The notes below the pieces were generated by a model that saw only the letters and a list, made by a program, of their open reading frames with translations, ran no database searches and was not told the DNA's origin. A program made the translations under genes and the position numbers. Positions 41,146 to 43,874 of a stretch of 43,874 nucleotides of DNA are shown here, piece after piece. Numbering within the stretch: position 1 is the stretch's first letter; the number at the start of each line of letters is the position of its first letter. The DNA is from Curtobacterium oceanosedimentum (GTDB taxonomy: Bacteria > Actinomycetota > Actinomycetes > Actinomycetales > Microbacteriaceae): positions 1 through 43,874 of the forward strand of contig NZ_JAIXIG010000031.1 of NCBI RefSeq assembly GCF_020297365.1, written 5' to 3'.

Positions 41146-43578
41146 ATGACCCAGACCGCGACCGCCCCCGCGGCCCCCACCACGGCGTCCAACGTCGTCA
41201 TGTCGCACCGGCAGATCCTGCTGGTGATCTACGGCCTGATGGCCGGCATGTTCCTCGGCGCCCTCGACCAGACCATCGTCGGCACCGCGATCCGCACCAT
41301 CGGCGACGACCTGCACGGGCTCGACCAGCAGGCCTGGGTCACCACCGGGTACCTGATCGCGTCGACGGTGACGACCCCGATCTACGGCAAGCTCTCCGAC
41401 ATCTTCGGCCGCCGCCCGCTGTTCCTCACCGCCATCGGGATCTTCATCGTCGGGTCGTTCGCGGCGTCGTTCGCCGACTCGATGCTCATGCTCGCCGGGT
41501 TCCGCGCGCTGCAGGGCCTGGGTGCCGGTGGCCTGATGTCCCTGCCGCTGGCGATCATGGGCGACATGCTCGCCCCCCGCGAGCGGGCGAAGTACCAGGG
41601 CTACTTCCTCGCGGTCTTCGGCATCTCGAGCGTCATCGGGCCGCTCGTCGGCGGTGTCTTCGCCGGCGCGGACGAGCTGCTGTTCGTCGACGGCTGGCGC
41701 TGGGTCTTCCTGATCAACGTGCCGATCGGCGTCATCGCGCTCTTCATGGTGCTGACGTTCCTGCACCTGCCGAAGTTCGGCGAGCGCGGCAAGCCCCGCA
41801 TCGACTGGTGGGGCGCGACGCTCGTCATCGTCACCCTCGTGCCGCTGCTGCTCATCGCCGAGCAGGGGCGCGAGTGGGGCTGGGACTCCGTCGCCGCCTT
41901 CACCTGTTACGGCATCGGCGCGGTGGGGCTCGTCGCCTTCATCCTGGTCGAACGGGCGATGGGTGACGACGCGATCCTGCCGATGAAGCTGTTCGGGTCG
42001 CGGGTGTTCTCGATGTCGGCGATCCTGTCGGTCCTCGTCGGCTTCGGCATGTTCGGCGCGATGCTCACGATCCCGCTGTACCTGCAGATCGTGAAGGGCG
42101 TCACCCCGACCGGGTCCGGCTTCGCGATGCTGCCGATGGTGCTCGGTCTGATGATCTCGTCGATCGCCTCGGGGCAGATCATCTCGAAGACCGGCAACTA
42201 CCAGGTCTTCCCCGTCACCGGCACGGCGTTCACGGCGATCGGCTTCACGATCCTGACGTTCCTGACCGCCGACCGGCCGCTCTGGTTCCTGATGCTCGGC
42301 ATGTTCGGCATCGGGCTCGGTCTCGGCCAGCTCATGCAGACGCTGACCCTCGCCGCGCAGAACTCGGTGTCGCCCCGCGACATCGGCGTCGCCACCAGCG
42401 CCGCGACGTTCTTCCGGCAGATCGGCGGCACGATGGGCACCGCCGTGCTGCTCTCGGTGCTGTTCACCCTGATGCCGACGAACATCACGGCGGCGATGCA
42501 GAACGAGTCGGACCTGCGGAAGGCCCTCGACGCGGCGCTCACCCCCTCGGTCGCGAACGCGCGCGACAACCAGGGCGTGATGGACCAGATCTGGACGAAG
42601 ATCGTCGACCCGGTGCAGGAGAACGTGCAGGACGGCCTCGACCAGGGCGCGGCGCAGGCCAAGCAGGCCGCGGACGCCGCCGTGACGAAGCAGGTCACCG
42701 CAGCCGTGCAGCAGCAGGTCGACGCCGGCACGCTCCCCGCGGCGGCGGCCGATACCGTCATCGCTCAGCAGGTCGACGACGCGAAGCCCGCAGCCGAGCG
42801 GCAGGCGCTGCAGGCCGTGGCGACGAAGGCGAACGCGTCGGTCGTCGACGGCTCGGTGCAGGTCGACTACTCGGACGCGTCGCAGCGCCAGGACGTCGTC
42901 GACCAGGTGGCCCCGACGATCATCGAGCAGCTCCGGCGCGGTGACTCGAGCGCGAACTCGTCGAGCAGCGCCACCACGAGCGACACCTCGTTCCTCAACG
43001 GGGCGGACGAGCGGCTCACGCGACCGTTCCTGGTCGGGTTCAGCGACTCGGCCGTGCGGGTCTACTGGGTCGGGCTCGCGGTGATCCTGGTCGCGTTCGT
43101 GCTGACGTGGTTCTTCCGCGTCCCGCCGCTGCGCAAGACCTCGGCGCTGCAGGAGCAGGCGGATGCCGCTCGGACGGCGGCGGGGTCGGGGTCCGGGTCC
43201 GCGGGGTCGGGGTCCGCGGGTGCTGCGGCGGCCAGTGCTGCCGCAGCCGCTCCCGGGGTGGGACCGGTGCCGACGGTGCCGACCTCGCCGGACGTGTCCC
43301 CGCAGCCCCGGTCCGCTCGTGCCGCCGGCGCGACGAGTGTGTCGGTGCTGCCGCCGACGGGCCCGGACCAGGACGACACCCGCAATCCGCTGCCCGGTGC
43401 CACCACGCACGGCGCACACGCTGCGGCCGCGCCGGTCGACGAGCCCCCGACGACCACGGGTGCCATCCGGACCCGGGCTGCCCACGCGGCCCGGGGTGAG
43501 GAGTCCGCCGTGCCGGGTGTACGGGTCGAGGCGGCGGAGGCAGACGGGCATCCGCACGGGCGGCACGCTGCGGAGTAG
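41146..43578 (+). CDS. MFS multidrug transporter, DHA2 (14-TM) type, with long insert and tail
   Basis: The 810-residue protein is an EmrB/QacA-type exporter: GALDQTIVGTAIRTI in helix 1, GKLSDIFGRRPLFL in loop 2-3, and GIGLGLGQLMQTLTLAAQNS later. The usual length is 480-550. Here about 180 residues (near 460-645), rich in Ala, Gln and Asp and predicted helical, lie between the last two membrane helices on the outer face. A tail of about 130 residues rich in Gly, Ser, Ala and Pro follows the last helix. The ATG follows CGGGAGA. Confidence 0.92.
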   Translation: MTQTATAPAAPTTASNVVMSHRQILLVIYGLMAGMFLGALDQTIVGTAIRTIGDDLHGLDQQAWVTTGYLIASTVTTPIYGKLSDIFGRRPLFLTAIGIFIVGSFAASFADSMLMLAGFRALQGLGAGGLMSLPLAIMGDMLAPRERAKYQGYFLAVFGISSVIGPLVGGVFAGADELLFVDGWRWVFLINVPIGVIALFMVLTFLHLPKFGERGKPRIDWWGATLVIVTLVPLLLIAEQGREWGWDSVAAFTCYGIGAVGLVAFILVERAMGDDAILPMKLFGSRVFSMSAILSVLVGFGMFGAMLTIPLYLQIVKGVTPTGSGFAMLPMVLGLMISSIASGQIISKTGNYQVFPVTGTAFTAIGFTILTFLTADRPLWFLMLGMFGIGLGLGQLMQTLTLAAQNSVSPRDIGVATSAATFFRQIGGTMGTAVLLSVLFTLMPTNITAAMQNESDLRKALDAALTPSVANARDNQGVMDQIWTKIVDPVQENVQDGLDQGAAQAKQAADAAVTKQVTAAVQQQVDAGTLPAAAADTVIAQQVDDAKPAAERQALQAVATKANASVVDGSVQVDYSDASQRQDVVDQVAPTIIEQLRRGDSSANSSSSATTSDTSFLNGADERLTRPFLVGFSDSAVRVYWVGLAVILVAFVLTWFFRVPPLRKTSALQEQADAARTAAGSGSGSAGSGSAGAAAASAAAAAPGVGPVPTVPTSPDVSPQPRSARAAGATSVSVLPPTGPDQDDTRNPLPGATTHGAHAAAAPVDEPPTTTGAIRTRAAHAARGEESAVPGVRVEAAEADGHPHGRHAAE

Positions 43579-43585
43579 CCGGGGA

Positions 43586-43634
43586 CCGACGCCGAACGAC
43601 GGGGTCGTTGTCGCACGACGTCGACATCGTCGCA
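43586..43634. repeat. 49-bp outer direct repeat, left copy
   Basis: This block (CCGACGCCGAACGACGGGGT ... ATCGTCGCA) matches 43821-43869 at 47 of 49 positions, 235 bases apart. It begins 8 bases after the exporter stop codon. The pair encloses a second repeat pair. Confidence 0.9.
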
Positions 43635-43664
43635 CCGGTGCCTGTCTCGCGGCGGGGGATCGTT

Positions 43665-43785
43665 GCGTGCGCATAGTGCGACAACTCACGTGTCGATCGA
43701 CGCGTGCATCGTCGGCACTTGCGCGTGCATCATGTGCGTGCGCATCGTGCGACAACCCACGTGTCGATCGACGCGTGCATCGTCG
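43665..43785. repeat. Two 50-bp inner direct repeats, period 71 bp
   Basis: 43665-43714 and 43736-43785 match at 48 of 50 positions. Each holds GTGTCGATCGACGCG with TCGATCGA at its centre, flanked by GCGTGCGCAT and GCGTGCATCG, so each unit is itself partly palindromic. Confidence 0.9.
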
Positions 43786-43820
43786 CGGACCATGTCGTGG
43801 ACGCGCACCCACGCCCGGGG

Positions 43821-43869
43821 CCGACGCCGAACGACGGGGTCGATGTCGCACGACGCCGACATCGTCGCA
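43821..43869. repeat. 49-bp outer direct repeat, right copy
   Basis: This is the second copy of the 43586-43634 block (2 mismatches). The window ends 5 bases later, so the array may continue. No gene is seen in 43579-43874. Confidence 0.9.
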
Positions 43870-43874
43870 ACGGC

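Noticed and set aside
41041..43851. A 936-codon open frame on the minus strand opposite the drug exporter
   Set aside because: It is antisense to a clear MFS gene, its translation is Arg/His/Gly-rich without motifs, and it results from GC-rich codon positions on the other strand.
43586..43869. CRISPR array at the window end
   Set aside because: There are only two copies each of two different repeats, spacings are irregular, and no cas genes are present.

Overview
The window is 43.9 kb of very high-GC DNA with dense, short-gapped genes, G/C-ended codons, many GTG starts and many start codons placed 6-7 bases after a TAnnnT box (leaderless mRNAs). Gene content and protein style point to an actinobacterium of the family Microbacteriaceae. 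Curtobacterium, a plant-associated genus, is my best guess, from memory of similar proteins and not from a search. It looks like chromosome: molybdopterin, phosphoglucomutase, tRNA and housekeeping genes are present, and I see no phage or plasmid genes, transposase or CRISPR array.

Layout. 1-6.2 kb: three TetR regulators, two of them divergent from the short-chain dehydrogenase or aldo/keto reductase they probably control, plus two VOC proteins, a DUF808 membrane protein and a small unknown. 6.2-11.2 kb: a GlcD-type FAD oxidase, a strongly biased exported protein behind a structured leader, and a UvrA2-type ABC protein. 11.2-15.7 kb: a 51-residue ORF, MTA/SAH nucleosidase, a serine hydrolase with an in-frame 15-bp repeat, a small membrane protein, and a GH10-like lipoprotein. 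15.7-24.2 kb: a catabolic locus (DeoR regulator, PdxA2-type dehydrogenase, DUF1537 four-carbon acid-sugar kinase, aldo/keto reductase, DapA/NanA-family aldolase, stand-alone VOC protein, SLC13-type transporter, sialidase-like protein). Similar palindromic operators lie before both leftward transcription units. 24.2-25.7 kb: gene-poor scar with two truncated genes joined head to head, then tRNA-Gln. 25.7-31.3 kb: MarR regulator, lipoprotein-FtsX permease pair, ABC-F ATPase and two small membrane proteins. 31.4-34.1 kb: overlapping moeA-moaC-mog-moaE operon. 34.2-38.8 kb: MTA phosphorylase, sugar epimerase, then glycosyltransferase, DUF2064 transferase and methyltransferase. 38.9-43.6 kb: a small unknown protein, phosphoglucomutase and a very long DHA2 drug exporter. 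The last 300 bases hold nested direct repeats.

The most interesting part is the 15.7-24.2 kb locus. Its parts fit import of a 2-keto-3-deoxy sugar acid, aldol cleavage to pyruvate plus a C4 aldehyde acid, reduction to a tetronate, phosphorylation, and oxidation/decarboxylation to dihydroxyacetone phosphate. A C7 ulosaric acid such as Dha of plant rhamnogalacturonan II would fit, but this is inference. The second theme is layered intergenic palindromes, including a composite module present twice 35.6 kb apart.
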